Positions 41,535 through 50,742 of a stretch of DNA of 64,000 nucleotides are shown here, in pieces. Every line of letters starts with the position of its first letter. Position 1 is the first letter of the stretch. Both the position numbers and the translations under genes were made by a program. A model generated the notes under the pieces. That model saw nothing but the letters and a program-made list of their open reading frames with translations. It made no database searches and was not told where the DNA came from. The stretch is from an uncultured Alphaproteobacteria bacterium (GTDB lineage: Bacteria > Pseudomonadota > Alphaproteobacteria > RF32 > CAG-239): positions 70,135 through 134,134 of the forward strand of contig CASDOS010000059.1 in NCBI GenBank assembly GCA_949282205.1, written 5' to 3'.

Positions 41535-42503
41535 ATGACAGATTATTTTTTTGATGATACAGAAACAATTTTAAAGAAAAACGAGAAAAAGAAAAAACTT
41601 AATGAATTATTGGATAGATATGGTAGCATTGAGAATATTGAGAAAAATGCTATTGGAGTAGATGGATATGATTATATGTTTGCTAACACTGACAATTTGA
41701 TTAACGAAGTTTTAGAAGAAAGAACTTTGAGGCAAGTATCAAGACTAGCAAAACAAGAAGAAAAGTCTAGTGAATATGATAAAATTAGAAAAGAAGATGA
41801 GTTAGAAAACATTTCTAGATACATACCAAGTGAAGGTTTTAATGATGTTTATCATTCTAAATTAGATGAAGATGGACGCGTTATTTATCTTGGTACAGAA
41901 CAGCATGAAGGAGGATATTCTGATAGAAAAAATGATTTGGGAGGAAAAACAAATTATGGTATAACTCAAGATTCATTAGATGAATACAATAATTTATGGA
42001 ATAGTTATCTTAAAAAAGGTAAAAATTTCCCCAAAGATGTAAGACAATTGAAAGCTCTACAGGCAAAGCAGATATTAGATGAAATGTATTTTCAGAGATA
42101 TGGTATTGATAAGATTAAAAATACTATAATTACTAGAAATGTTTTTGATGAAGAAATGAATCAAGGAACAAATGCAGGAAAAGATATTGCAGAATTAGTT
42201 AATAAGGTAAAAGGAACTAATTTTCCCTTAAACAAAGTGATAAGTGATAAATTAGCAGTAGCGATAAACAATCTATCATCAGAAGAAAGTATAAAGATTA
42301 ATGATTTGTTGACATTGAAACGGATGGAAAGGTACTTTGAGAGTGTAGATAAAAAGCCAAATCCTAATATCAATAATTTACGAGGATGGTATAACAGAGT
42401 ACAAAGCTATCATAGTCAACCAAAAGTTTTTGAAAAACTTTATAAAGATAAGATTGACTATTATATCCAAAAGAAATATCCTCATTACTATAACAAGCAG
42501 TAG
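41535..42503 (+). CDS. GH108-type phage endolysin with N-terminal extension
   Basis: A 322-residue protein from ATG 41535 (GGGAG at 8 bp). Residues 1-115 are a charged helical extension. The GH108 N-acetylmuramidase core follows: EQHEGGYSDRKNDLGGKTNY, then GITQDSLDEYN, with the Glu of EGGY as catalytic acid. The C-terminus has the peptidoglycan-binding 3-like end (LNNLRGWYNRV-type, here NINNLRGWYNRVQSYHSQ). No signal peptide, so export needs the holin. It is 2.4 kb away from the holin-spanin cassette yet has the same control layout. Confidence 0.85.
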   Translation: MTDYFFDDTETILKKNEKKKKLNELLDRYGSIENIEKNAIGVDGYDYMFANTDNLINEVLEERTLRQVSRLAKQEEKSSEYDKIRKEDELENISRYIPSEGFNDVYHSKLDEDGRVIYLGTEQHEGGYSDRKNDLGGKTNYGITQDSLDEYNNLWNSYLKKGKNFPKDVRQLKALQAKQILDEMYFQRYGIDKIKNTIITRNVFDEEMNQGTNAGKDIAELVNKVKGTNFPLNKVISDKLAVAINNLSSEESIKINDLLTLKRMERYFESVDKKPNPNINNLRGWYNRVQSYHSQPKVFEKLYKDKIDYYIQKKYPHYYNKQ

Positions 42504-42515
42504 AAAGGGAAATAA

Positions 42516-42974
42516 ATGAAGTGGTTGGTTTTAGTTTGTTTTTTAGTAACGTTCAATGCGAATGCCCAAGAAGGACGTTGTCCTGCTGATGAAGGTTCGG
42601 CTATTGATAAGCTGGAGCAAGAGTTGCACGATTGTAAGATTACATATGGAGAAACGCCTTCCACAGCAGATATGAATAATGCAGCTTATAATGCTGTTGA
42701 TTGTATTGTAGGCGTAGCTCATAAAATATTTGATAGATATTATGCAACAACGGCACAAGAGAGTAAAGACAGGTTTGATAAATTAGTAACAGCGGTTTAT
42801 GACCATAGTCATCATCTTGTGCATGACAGTGATTTTGCAAGAGAGACCTATACCGGTACAATGTACAATACAATAGCAATAGGAAAAGCCTATGTAATAA
42901 TGAAAGAAATTGTCAAAGATTACATCAAAGAAATACGCGATGAGTGTGATGACGCACATGAATTTGACAACTAA
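42516..42974 (+). CDS. Secreted Cys-containing protein, paralogue B
   Basis: A 152-residue paralogue of 40180-40644: near-identical signal peptide (MKWLVLVCFLVTFNANAQ), EGRCPADEG mature start, diverged middle, identical last 20 residues. Possible LprI/DUF1311-like fold, low certainty. It starts 12 bp after the endolysin stop, so it may be co-expressed. A role in controlling the lysozyme is conceivable but speculative. Confidence 0.65.
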   Translation: MKWLVLVCFLVTFNANAQEGRCPADEGSAIDKLEQELHDCKITYGETPSTADMNNAAYNAVDCIVGVAHKIFDRYYATTAQESKDRFDKLVTAVYDHSHHLVHDSDFARETYTGTMYNTIAIGKAYVIMKEIVKDYIKEIRDECDDAHEFDN

Positions 42975-43007
42975 CCCCAACCACATAGTTTAGAATATCA
43001 ATAAATA
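42910..43007 (+). repeat. 98-bp identical block, copy 2
   Basis: The partner of 40580-40677. Confidence 0.85.
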
Positions 43008-43014
43008 GCAGAAT

Positions 43015-43038
43015 AGGGGGAATTAATCCCCCTTTTTT
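43015..43038. terminator. Bidirectional terminator
   Basis: AGGGGG, AATTAAT loop, CCCCCT and T-run, between convergent genes (stop at 42974 plus strand, stop at 43023 minus strand). Confidence 0.8.
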
Positions 43039-43778
43039 GTTATATTAAGATAGAAGAGTTGTGTCAGAATTTCGAGCAATGTATTTCCTTCATTTGTAAA
43101 AGGAAGTATGTCAGCCATTGTTCCGCACCTATTATCGCAATATTTGTTTTCAGCGTAAAATTTACTATAAAAATCCAAAGTGTTTTTTCTTATCTGCGCA
43201 AGATACTGATTCATTTCTTCTTGAACTTGTGGCGTAAAACCTATAGAAATTTCTTGTTTAATTTTTGTGGTCAAACAATCATTGATTAAGGTATTTCGTG
43301 CAACCATATCAGCAGTTGTAAGATGTTCTGAGGTTGTTTTATATTGTTCAACGCAAGTATCGTATGCAATTTGAGCTTTTTGTTCTGCCTCAGTTTTATC
43401 ATTTTCAGGGGTTCTTTGAATAATTGGTAATTTTTCGAGCTTTTCTTTTATACCATATTCATTAGCCGAAAAACATCCGCTGGTAACACCCAAATTAACA
43501 AAATTGTTTCCATCTTTATAGTATATATGCGCCAAATCTATACCTTGCTGATTAATTAAAATCGGATTGCCCTCCTTAATTTCGTGAATGATAATTTTAC
43601 GAGGTTCAGCATTCATACAAACAGAACAATAGTCATAGATTTCATTTTGCTGTTTGAGAATATCTGTGGCTTTGGTGATGACATCATTATCTGTAATATC
43701 GTAGCAAATGTCAGATAAGGCAAGATTCGCTTGAAAACATATGATTAAGGTACAGAGTATAAGTTTAGCTTTATTCAT
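43023..43778 (-). CDS. Secreted Cys-containing protein, unknown
   Basis: A 251-residue protein from ATG 43778, with a signal peptide (AKLILCTLIICFQANLALS). The mature part has paired cysteines (YDYCSVCMNAEP, YCDNRCGTM) and a central helical LprI-like part (AYDTCVEQYKTTSEHL, NTLINDCLTTKIKQEI). The frame is open 73 codons further upstream, but that stretch is the antisense of the repeat remnant, so I reject it. Possibly the same broad envelope family as the two paralogues. Function unknown. Confidence 0.6.
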   Translation of the reverse strand: MNKAKLILCTLIICFQANLALSDICYDITDNDVITKATDILKQQNEIYDYCSVCMNAEPRKIIIHEIKEGNPILINQQGIDLAHIYYKDGNNFVNLGVTSGCFSANEYGIKEKLEKLPIIQRTPENDKTEAEQKAQIAYDTCVEQYKTTSEHLTTADMVARNTLINDCLTTKIKQEISIGFTPQVQEEMNQYLAQIRKNTLDFYSKFYAENKYCDNRCGTMADILPFTNEGNTLLEILTQLFYLNITKKGD

Positions 43779-43867
43779 GTTTTTTCCTAAATATGCAACT
43801 AATTGATTGGTGCACAGTAATATCGACTTTCTTAGTTTAATGCATAGAAAATACAAATCAATAAAAT

Positions 43868-43998
43868 AATAGATAAGATTGACTATTATATCCAAAAGAA
43901 ATATCCTCAAAAGCAGACGTATTCCTATCACACCGAGAAGAACTTTGGGCAAAACAATGCCAAGCACGTCTGTTAAGCGAGAAGTTGAAAAGGGCAAA
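43868..43998 (+). pseudogene. Fusion remnant: endolysin 3' end joined to the KADVFLSHREELL tail
   Basis: 43870-43908 repeats the endolysin codons for DKIDYYIQKKYP, and then the DNA switches to the third copy of the KADVFLSHREELL tail. No frame runs across. A recombination scar. Confidence 0.65.
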
Positions 43999-44000
43999 GA

Positions 44001-45401
44001 TTAAGCAATAATCTCATCTTCATTGATTAAAATAAGATTGCTGTTTTCTCTAGCCATATCCATAAGATGTTCGGTAAAGCCGCTTTTAGAGAATAAGCCG
44101 TATGTGAGTGTATAGCCGTTAAAATCAGGTGTTTTGCATTTTTCCAATAATTTGGCATAAACCCCGACATCAACCGGTTTATCTTGTTTGAAATATTTGC
44201 ATTCGGCAGCAAAGATACGCTTGTGGCTTTCATCAATAGCGACCACATCTATCTGAATATTTTTATCCCAATAAGAACCGATACGCGAGGGAACAAAATC
44301 AATTTGCTTGATTTTGCAAAGATTGAGGAATATTTCCTGACAGATTTCTTCATAAACAAAAGCGACATGATTATCTATAAAGTTGTGCGATAACTTGTCT
44401 AGAACAAAATTCAAGTTTCCTAACTCAAGTTCTCCTTTATACGGAAAAACAAATTTGAACCAAAACCGTATAAAAATATCTTTAATGAAGTATAGACCTT
44501 TGCGGCTTTTCTCGGGACATTTTTCCGTAATCGGTACCTTTTTTTCAAGAAGATACAGACCTTGCAGCGTTTCAAGATAAGGGCTTAAACGATTGTTTTC
44601 CACTTGCATGGCGGAGGCAATATCCGATAATTTATGATTTTCTCCGGCAACAGCCTGCATCACGGAAAAGTAATTTACGGGCTCTTTAACTTCATTGTTT
44701 AACAAAAACGAGGGTTCCTCATATAAGAAACCGTTTTTATTTAAGACCACCCGAGAGATGTTGTCATTTAAGGAGTTAGAATTATCAAAAAACTCTAAAT
44801 ATTTCGGCACACCACCCGCAACGGAATATAGTTCCACAAGTTCCGCAAAAGATTTGTGAGTATAATATTTTCTTAAATCCATAAAGGGCAGGGGCGATAA
44901 TCTGATTTGAGCCGTTCGCCGACCATATAAAGGACTTTTTTCGGATAAAACTTGTTTAGTCATCATATTGATATACGAACCGCAAATAATGACGATAATG
45001 TTGTGTTTTGAAAGCACTTCATCCCAAATCTTCTGGAAGATAGAGGTAAAAGCCGGATTAGTATTCACCAGATATTGAAATTCATCAATAACGAGGACTT
45101 TTGTTTGAGGAGATTCAAGAGAGGCAAAAATTTTAAATAATTCAATCCAATCATCAAAACTAGCTTTGGCGATAAAATCTTGTTGAGCAAATGAAGCCAA
45201 AGCACCGGCAAAGCGTTTGCGGCTTTGCGGTTCAGATTCCTCGGTAGCTAAAAAGTATAAAGCCGGTTTATCTTTAATAAACTCTTGGATAAGAGCGGTT
45301 TTACCAATTCTTCTGCGTCCATAAACAACCACAAAAGAGTGATTATTGCGATATTCTTGCTCTAAATCATAAAGTTCTTTTTCTCTTCCGATAAATTCCA
45401 T
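44001..45401 (-). CDS. Archaeal-type ATPase with DUF234 nuclease-like domain
   Basis: A 466-residue protein. P-loop YGRRRIGKTALIQEF near residue 28, Walker B VLVIDEFQYLV, sensor IICGSYINMM. A winged helix follows (KLSDIASAMQVENNRLSPYL). The C-terminal DUF234 region has IDVVAIDE...RIFAAECKYF, a PD-(D/E)xK-like D...ExK. Such STAND-like proteins spread with mobile elements and are suspected nucleases or toxins. Function unproven. It occupies the island end next to tRNA-Met. Confidence 0.85.
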   Translation of the reverse strand: MEFIGREKELYDLEQEYRNNHSFVVVYGRRRIGKTALIQEFIKDKPALYFLATEESEPQSRKRFAGALASFAQQDFIAKASFDDWIELFKIFASLESPQTKVLVIDEFQYLVNTNPAFTSIFQKIWDEVLSKHNIIVIICGSYINMMTKQVLSEKSPLYGRRTAQIRLSPLPFMDLRKYYTHKSFAELVELYSVAGGVPKYLEFFDNSNSLNDNISRVVLNKNGFLYEEPSFLLNNEVKEPVNYFSVMQAVAGENHKLSDIASAMQVENNRLSPYLETLQGLYLLEKKVPITEKCPEKSRKGLYFIKDIFIRFWFKFVFPYKGELELGNLNFVLDKLSHNFIDNHVAFVYEEICQEIFLNLCKIKQIDFVPSRIGSYWDKNIQIDVVAIDESHKRIFAAECKYFKQDKPVDVGVYAKLLEKCKTPDFNGYTLTYGLFSKSGFTEHLMDMARENSNLILINEDEIIA

Positions 45402-45490
45402 AACACCCTCCTGATATTAGTATAATTTACTTTAGACTAATTTCAATTAGATTGCAACAACTTTTTATCAAAATATCAAAAAAAACTTGA

Positions 45491-45577
45491 TTTAGAATAT
45501 CAGTAAATAGCAGAATAGGGAAAAAAGAAAACATAGAAACAAAAAAGGATGGATAAAAATCCATCCTTTTCATTGTT
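45491..45577. repeat. Terminator-bearing flank repeat, copy 2
   Basis: Matches 40659-40746. The hairpin GGATGG/CCATCC (about 45548-45566) with T/A runs acts as terminator of tRNA-Met on the minus strand. Confidence 0.8.
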
Positions 45578-45592
45578 GGTAGCGAGGGGGAG
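45574..45592. repeat. attR-like site within tRNA-Met
   Basis: The 19 bp identical to 41152-41170. It retains the functional tRNA 3' end. Confidence 0.75.
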
Positions 45593-45653
45593 ATTCGAAC
45601 TCTCGACACAAGGATTATGATTCCTCTGCTCTAACCAACTGAGCTACCCCGCC
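45577..45653 (-). tRNA. Elongator tRNA-Met (CAT)
   Basis: A 77-nt gene with encoded CCA. Acceptor GGCGGGG with CCTCGCT (G-T pairs at positions 1-72 and 5-68), D arm AGCTCAGTTGGTTAGAGC, anticodon loop ATCATAA, T arm GAGAGTTCGAATCTC. Not an initiator, since position 1-72 is paired. It probably served as the integration target. Confidence 0.94.
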
Positions 45654-45875
45654 ATCAGGTACGAAGAAGTTTTTACAGATAAAATTTGATAATGTCAATA
45701 AGAAAAATCAAAAAAGTGCAAAAAAAAATTATTGAACCGATAGACCAAGGAAAACCAAGTGATTAAACATTCTCGATTACAAAAAAGAAAGGAACAAAAC
45801 AATTAGAAACCTCTTGCAGTGTAACTTTTTGAATGATAACAAAGAAAATAGCAAAAATAAGCCATGGAGAGAATT

Positions 45876-46334
45876 ATGGAAATCAAATGTCCAAAATGCA
45901 GTTCAAAGAGATATGTTAAAAACGGAGTAGTTTTCGGTTGGCAGAGATATAAGTGTAAAGAATGCGGCTACCAATATACAAAACCCGGCGAGCATGGAAA
46001 ACCTTTGGATACATGGCTGACTTGTCACGGTTTGTATATGTTCGGTTTATCAATGCGGCAAATAGCAAGGATAGTAGGATTATCCGCTCAAACGATATCG
46101 CGTTGGATAAGAAAGTGGCATCAAGTATTTATGCATGAAATCGGCTCCAAGCAGACACTATATTCCGTAAATGCGGAAAATGTGGTTGAGTGTCTGGGAC
46201 TGAATAAAAAGGATAATTTGATGGTATCAAGTACACATCTGAAATCCGGAGCGGAAATTCATATATTGATTAAGCTGCCGATACCGTCTGAAGAAATAAA
46301 ATCCGCCCCGAAGTCCCCATCATTACAAAAGTGA
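45876..46334 (+). CDS. IS1 InsA-like zinc-ribbon/HTH protein, stand-alone
   Basis: A 152-residue protein from ATG 45876 (TGGAGAG upstream). An N-terminal zinc ribbon CPKCSSKRYVKNG...CKECGYQYT and an HTH (MRQIARIVGLSAQTISRWIR) are those of IS1 InsA, but no InsB/DDE part follows. Instead there is a unique 60-residue C-terminus. No IS ends seen. It sits 85 bp before the RND operon, so it may be a domesticated regulator. The alternative is an IS relic. Confidence 0.7.
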   Translation: MEIKCPKCSSKRYVKNGVVFGWQRYKCKECGYQYTKPGEHGKPLDTWLTCHGLYMFGLSMRQIARIVGLSAQTISRWIRKWHQVFMHEIGSKQTLYSVNAENVVECLGLNKKDNLMVSSTHLKSGAEIHILIKLPIPSEEIKSAPKSPSLQK

Positions 46335-46418
46335 CACGAATGTTTTTTGCTTGCAATAAAAAAATATTTTTTTTACACCCAAACCGTTGGCAACAGATAA
46401 CGGAAAGGGTGAAACTCT

Positions 46419-47531
46419 ATGAAAGTCAAAAAGATAAAAAGCTCAAAAGTGATTCGCAACGGTATATATGCGGTAGCGTTTATGTGCGTCGGAGCGTGGG
46501 CTCATTCAATACTTGTGCCGAATATATCGGATATGCAAGGCAACCATGAACCACCATATGTTATAACCCGCGGTTTGAAAAAAGGCGATGTATCGGATAA
46601 AAAGAAATACATAGCCGAGGTAGAAGCGATTAACAGCGTGGATATAGTACCGCAAGTATCGGGTTATTTGGAAGAAATACTATTTGAGGACGGCGCGGAA
46701 GTAAAAGCCGGTCAAAAGATTTTCGTGATAGAGCAAACACAATATAAAGCAGATTTAGAAAAAGCGGAAGCGGCGGTAAAGCAGTTGTCCAAACAATATC
46801 AGCGAGTATCATCATTAAACAAGCAAAAATTCGCCTCGGATAAAGAAATAGATTTAGCGGAAAGTAATTTGCGCCAAGCGAAAGCTGATTTAGAGATAGC
46901 CAAATTAAATCTGGAACATTCGGAAATTAAATCCCCGATAACAGGGCGCATCGGCAAAGCCAAAATAACCAAAGGCAACTACGTCAGCCCCTCAAGCGGA
47001 AGTCTGGCCCGTGTAGTTCAAACCAATCCGATACGCATAGCCTTTTCAGTCAGTGATAAGGAAAGAAACGTATTTATGGAAAAAGCCGCCGCATCGGAGA
47101 ATATCTATATCGATATAAAGTTGCCGAATGGTAAGATACAAACCACCAAAGCGGATAATTTGTTTTTTGATAATGAATTTAACTCGACAACCGCGACATT
47201 ACCGGTATATGTAGACGTCGCCAATAATGACAATTTACTGATATCGGGCAACTATGTTGACATCTATGTCCGTTTTAATGTTCAAAAGGAAGCGGTTTTA
47301 GTACCGCAGATTGCGTTAATGTCGGATGTGAACGGCAGTTATGTATTAACGGTAAACAAAGATAACATCGTCGAGCAGAAATACCTAAAATTAGACGGCG
47401 TAAAGGGAGATATGCAAGTTGTCTTAGAGGGATTAAAGGGCGATGAGCACGTCATTGTGCAAGGATTACAGAAAGCATCTCCCGGAACAAAGGTAAAAGA
47501 AAATTATCTCAGCAGTGCATTGGAGGAGTAA
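46419..47531 (+). CDS. RND efflux periplasmic adaptor (HlyD/AcrA family)
   Basis: A 370-residue membrane fusion protein. N-terminal anchor (GIYAVAFMCVGAWAHSIL), barrel-sandwich (VEAINSVDIVPQVSGYLEEI), alpha hairpin (about 95-150), lipoyl half (SPITGRIGKAKITKGNYVSP) and beta-barrel (RIAFSVSDKE) in normal order. It links the inner-membrane pump to an outer-membrane channel. GAAAGGG upstream. The stop is 2 bp before the pump gene. No outer-membrane factor gene nearby. Confidence 0.93.
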   Translation: MKVKKIKSSKVIRNGIYAVAFMCVGAWAHSILVPNISDMQGNHEPPYVITRGLKKGDVSDKKKYIAEVEAINSVDIVPQVSGYLEEILFEDGAEVKAGQKIFVIEQTQYKADLEKAEAAVKQLSKQYQRVSSLNKQKFASDKEIDLAESNLRQAKADLEIAKLNLEHSEIKSPITGRIGKAKITKGNYVSPSSGSLARVVQTNPIRIAFSVSDKERNVFMEKAAASENIYIDIKLPNGKIQTTKADNLFFDNEFNSTTATLPVYVDVANNDNLLISGNYVDIYVRFNVQKEAVLVPQIALMSDVNGSYVLTVNKDNIVEQKYLKLDGVKGDMQVVLEGLKGDEHVIVQGLQKASPGTKVKENYLSSALEE

Positions 47532-47533
47532 AG

Positions 47534-50500
47534 ATGTTTTCAGCTCGTTTTATAGAACGTCCGCGTTTATCATTTGTCATTTCGATAGTTATCGTTTTAG
47601 TCGGTACGATTGCGCTGTTTAATTTACCGATAGCGTTATATCCGGACATTACGCCGCCGCAAATATCCGTATCTGCGACCTATCCTGGAGCATCAGCGGA
47701 AGTAATCGCCAAAACGGTGGGAATTCCGTTGGAAGACGAGATTAACGGTGTGGAAGATATGTTATACATGAGTTCCACATCGGAAGATTCGGCCTATAAT
47801 TTGGCGGTAACTTTTAAGACCGGTGTAGATCCGGACATGGCGCAGGTAAAAGTACAAAACCGTATCCAACAAGCAACGTCAAAGTTGCCTGATGAAGTAA
47901 CCAGACAAGGGATAACGGTAACCCGAGCCTCGTCAAACATATTAGGTTTCTTTGTATTTTATTCGCCGAAAAGCACCCATAGCGAACAAGAGATAGCCGA
48001 CTATGTATTTAATAACATCGAGCGCCCGTTATCGCGAATATCGGGAGTTGGCTCGGTAGACGTGTACAGTTCGCAATTAGCGATACGCGCGTGGCTGAAT
48101 TCGGATAAGATGGCGGCGTTAGACATAACGGTAGATGATGTGTACAGTGCCATATCGGGACAAAACTATCAACCGTCATTGGGTAAAGTCGGATCCGTAC
48201 CCACGCAAACGAGCAATCAAATGGTTTACACTTTACAAACGACCGGACGACTAAGCGAAGCGGAGGAATTTGAAAACATAATCGTAAGAACGGCGGAGCA
48301 GGGCGGCTTAGTATATTTAAAGGACATAGCCCGAGTGGAATTAGGCCAAGAAGATTACGTCATCAACGGTTTGCACAACGGTAAAAGTTCGGTAGCGATA
48401 TCAATCGGCTTGTCCTCGGGTTCGAACGCGATAGAAACGATGGAGCAAATCAAAACCACGTTAGCCGAATTATCCGAAAACTTTCCCGAAGACATGGAAT
48501 ATATCATCAGCTACGATTCGACCAAATACATAGATGCATCGGTAGAAGAAGTGGTTTTCACGTTAATATTGACTTTATTGTTGGTAATTGCCGTATGTTA
48601 TTTTTTCTTGCAAGACACATATTCCACGATGATACCGGCACTAACGATACCAGTATCGATATTAGGAACCTTTGCCGTAATATTGGCGCTAGGATATAGT
48701 ATCAACTTATTCACCTTGTTTGCGTTATTGTTGGCGATAGGTTTGGTAGTGGATGACGCGATAGTAGTAGTGGAGCGTGTTATGCACTTGCTGCAACATG
48801 AGAATATGAGCGGACGCGAAGCCACCATAAAGGCGATGGGCGAGATATCAGGCGCATTGGTAGCAACATCACGATATTTATTCCGGTAGGATTTTTGGAT
48901 GGCATCACCGGTCAGATATATCAACAATTCTCGGTTACCATTTGTACGGCGATACTATTTTCTTTGTTAAATGCTTGAACATTGTCGCCGGCCTTATGTT
49001 CTTTATTGTTGCAACGTCCGAAAGAAAGGAAAGAAGGATTTTGGTATAAAGTCAATACGAGCATCAGCAACATTATCCACCGTTATTCGATAGTCGTATC
49101 AATAATTGCGAAGAAGATACCGATAATAGCTATAATTTTCGCGGGATTACTGATTTTGGCGGTAGTATTGTTTAATATGTCGCAAACCTCATTTATTCCG
49201 GAAGAAGACCAAGGTGTGGCGGTAATGAGTGTTCAGTTGCCGGAAGGTGCGAACAAAAAAAAGACGGCGGATTTCATGGATAAGATACGCGAGGTATTGA
49301 AGACAGAACCGTCAATCGAAGGGGTATCGGATGTTATCGGATATAACATGATAGACGGCCGAGGCGAAAACGTGGCGATGAGTTTTATCGTACTGCGTCC
49401 ATGGGGAGAAAGAAAAGATCCGTCGCAACATTCGACAGCGATAGTCAATCGCTTGCGTCAAAAGTTGGCTTCTTTCACGGGAGCCGAGATACAATTATTC
49501 AAGATGCCGGCGATACAAGGACTAGGTAATTCAAACGGTTTGGATATTCGTTTGGAATCAAGATTGGTAACGGATTATCAAAAGTTGGATGCAACGTTAC
49601 AAAGTTTCTTGAGTAATTTGAATCGTATGCCGGAAATATCTTATGCGTACACAACATTTACCGCGCATACGCCGAATATCTTTTTAGACATCGACCGCAC
49701 CAAAGCGGAAAGTATGAAAGTACCGGTAGCGAATATTTTTTCGACATTAGAGAGTTACTTAGGTTCAGCCTATGTTAATGACATTAACTTAGGTACGCAA
49801 GTCAACAAAGTGATGTTGCAGTCGGATTGGATGTATAGAGAAAGCGTCGATAACATCAACGACATATATATAGCCAATCGCGAGGGAAAGATGGTACCGA
49901 TGCGCGGCATGGTAACCTTGCGTAAAGCCTTGGCGCCACGAGTAGTACAACGATACAATCAATTTCCGGCAGCTTCAATAACTGCGGTACAATCATCGGG
50001 TACATCGACCGGATCGGCCATGTCTGCGGTGGAAACATTGGTTAAGCAGTTGCCGAAAGGGTTCAATATCGAATGGTCGACAATGAGTTTCCAAGAGAAG
50101 TTGGCACATGGGCAAATAGGTTACTTAATCGCTTTGGCAATAATCTTTGCATACTTGTTCTTAGTTGCGCAATACGAGAGTTTTATTGTTCCGGTACCGG
50201 TGTTATTATCATTAGTCGTTGCGATTAACGGTGCATTATTAGGATTGTTATTAAGCGGTATGTCGTTAAGTGTATATGCGCAATTAGGCTTGATATTGCT
50301 GATAGGGTTGGCGGCAAAAAATGCGATATTGATTGTTGAGTTTGCCAAAGACGAACGCGCGAAAGGAGCAACGATAGTAAACTCGGCATTAAAAGGCTTG
50401 CAAGAAAGGTTCCGTGCGGTAATGATGACGGCGTTTGCATTTATCTTAGGAGTATTCCCGATGGTCATTGCGTCAGGAGCGGCAGCGGAAAGCCGAAAAG

Positions 50501-50634
50501 CGATAGGCGTGCCGGTATTTTGGGGCATGATAGCAGCCACGACAATTGGTATGTTGATAATACCATTGATGTACGTTTGGGTACAGACCTTGTTTGAGAA
50601 GTATAAAAACCGTCGTCAAAGCAAACAAGGATAA
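47534..50634 (+). pseudogene. RND efflux pump (AcrB/HAE1), broken
   Basis: The first part (47534-48889) covers TM1, porter domain and TM2-TM4 with intact proton-relay motif LVVDDAIVVVERV. After ALVATS at about 48873 the frame shifts: GCG-ATA-TTT-ATT-CCG resumes the expected AIFIP, which implies loss of 13 nt. In that resumed frame a TGA (near 48978) replaces the Leu codon of NALTLSP. From 48982 the second half is open ([12 protein letters not shown] to the end) and well conserved. Two lesions suggest recent inactivation. Assembly error is possible for one of them. Partner adaptor gene intact. Confidence 0.88.
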
Positions 50635-50649
50635 AAGTTTTCCACCACC

Positions 50650-50679
50650 AAGAGGCAGAGCGACCTGCATCTGCCTCTT
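50650..50679. terminator. Hairpin after the RND operon
   Basis: AAGAGGCAGA with TCTGCCTCTT, a perfect 10-bp stem and 10-base loop. A C-run rather than a T-run follows, so it could also be an mRNA-stabilising hairpin. Confidence 0.55.
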
Positions 50680-50705
50680 ACCCCCCCCTTTATGGATAAA
50701 AGCAA

Positions 50706-50733
50706 TAAAAAAAGCTCCCGAGAAAGGGAGCTT
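50706..50733 (-). terminator. Terminator of the gene starting at 51600
   Basis: AAGCTCCC/GGGAGCTT stem. The minus strand continues into seven T. It lies inside the over-long open frame, showing that the real gene stops before it. Confidence 0.8.
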
Positions 50734-50742
50734 AAAATCATA

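Noticed and set aside
43779..43997. 73-codon N-terminal extension of the secreted protein at 43778
   Set aside because: It is the antisense of a recombined repeat remnant; a clean signal peptide begins at the ATG 43778.
45876..46334. Intact IS1 element
   Set aside because: No InsB/DDE frame and no terminal inverted repeats or target duplication visible.
47258..47269. A third copy of the phage promoter palindrome GACATCTATGTC
   Set aside because: Lies inside the efflux adaptor coding VDIYV with no gene start downstream; chance match.
48982..50634. Second half of the RND pump as an independent gene
   Set aside because: It starts in the middle of a transmembrane helix at a TTG without a ribosome binding site; it is the 3' part of the broken pump gene.
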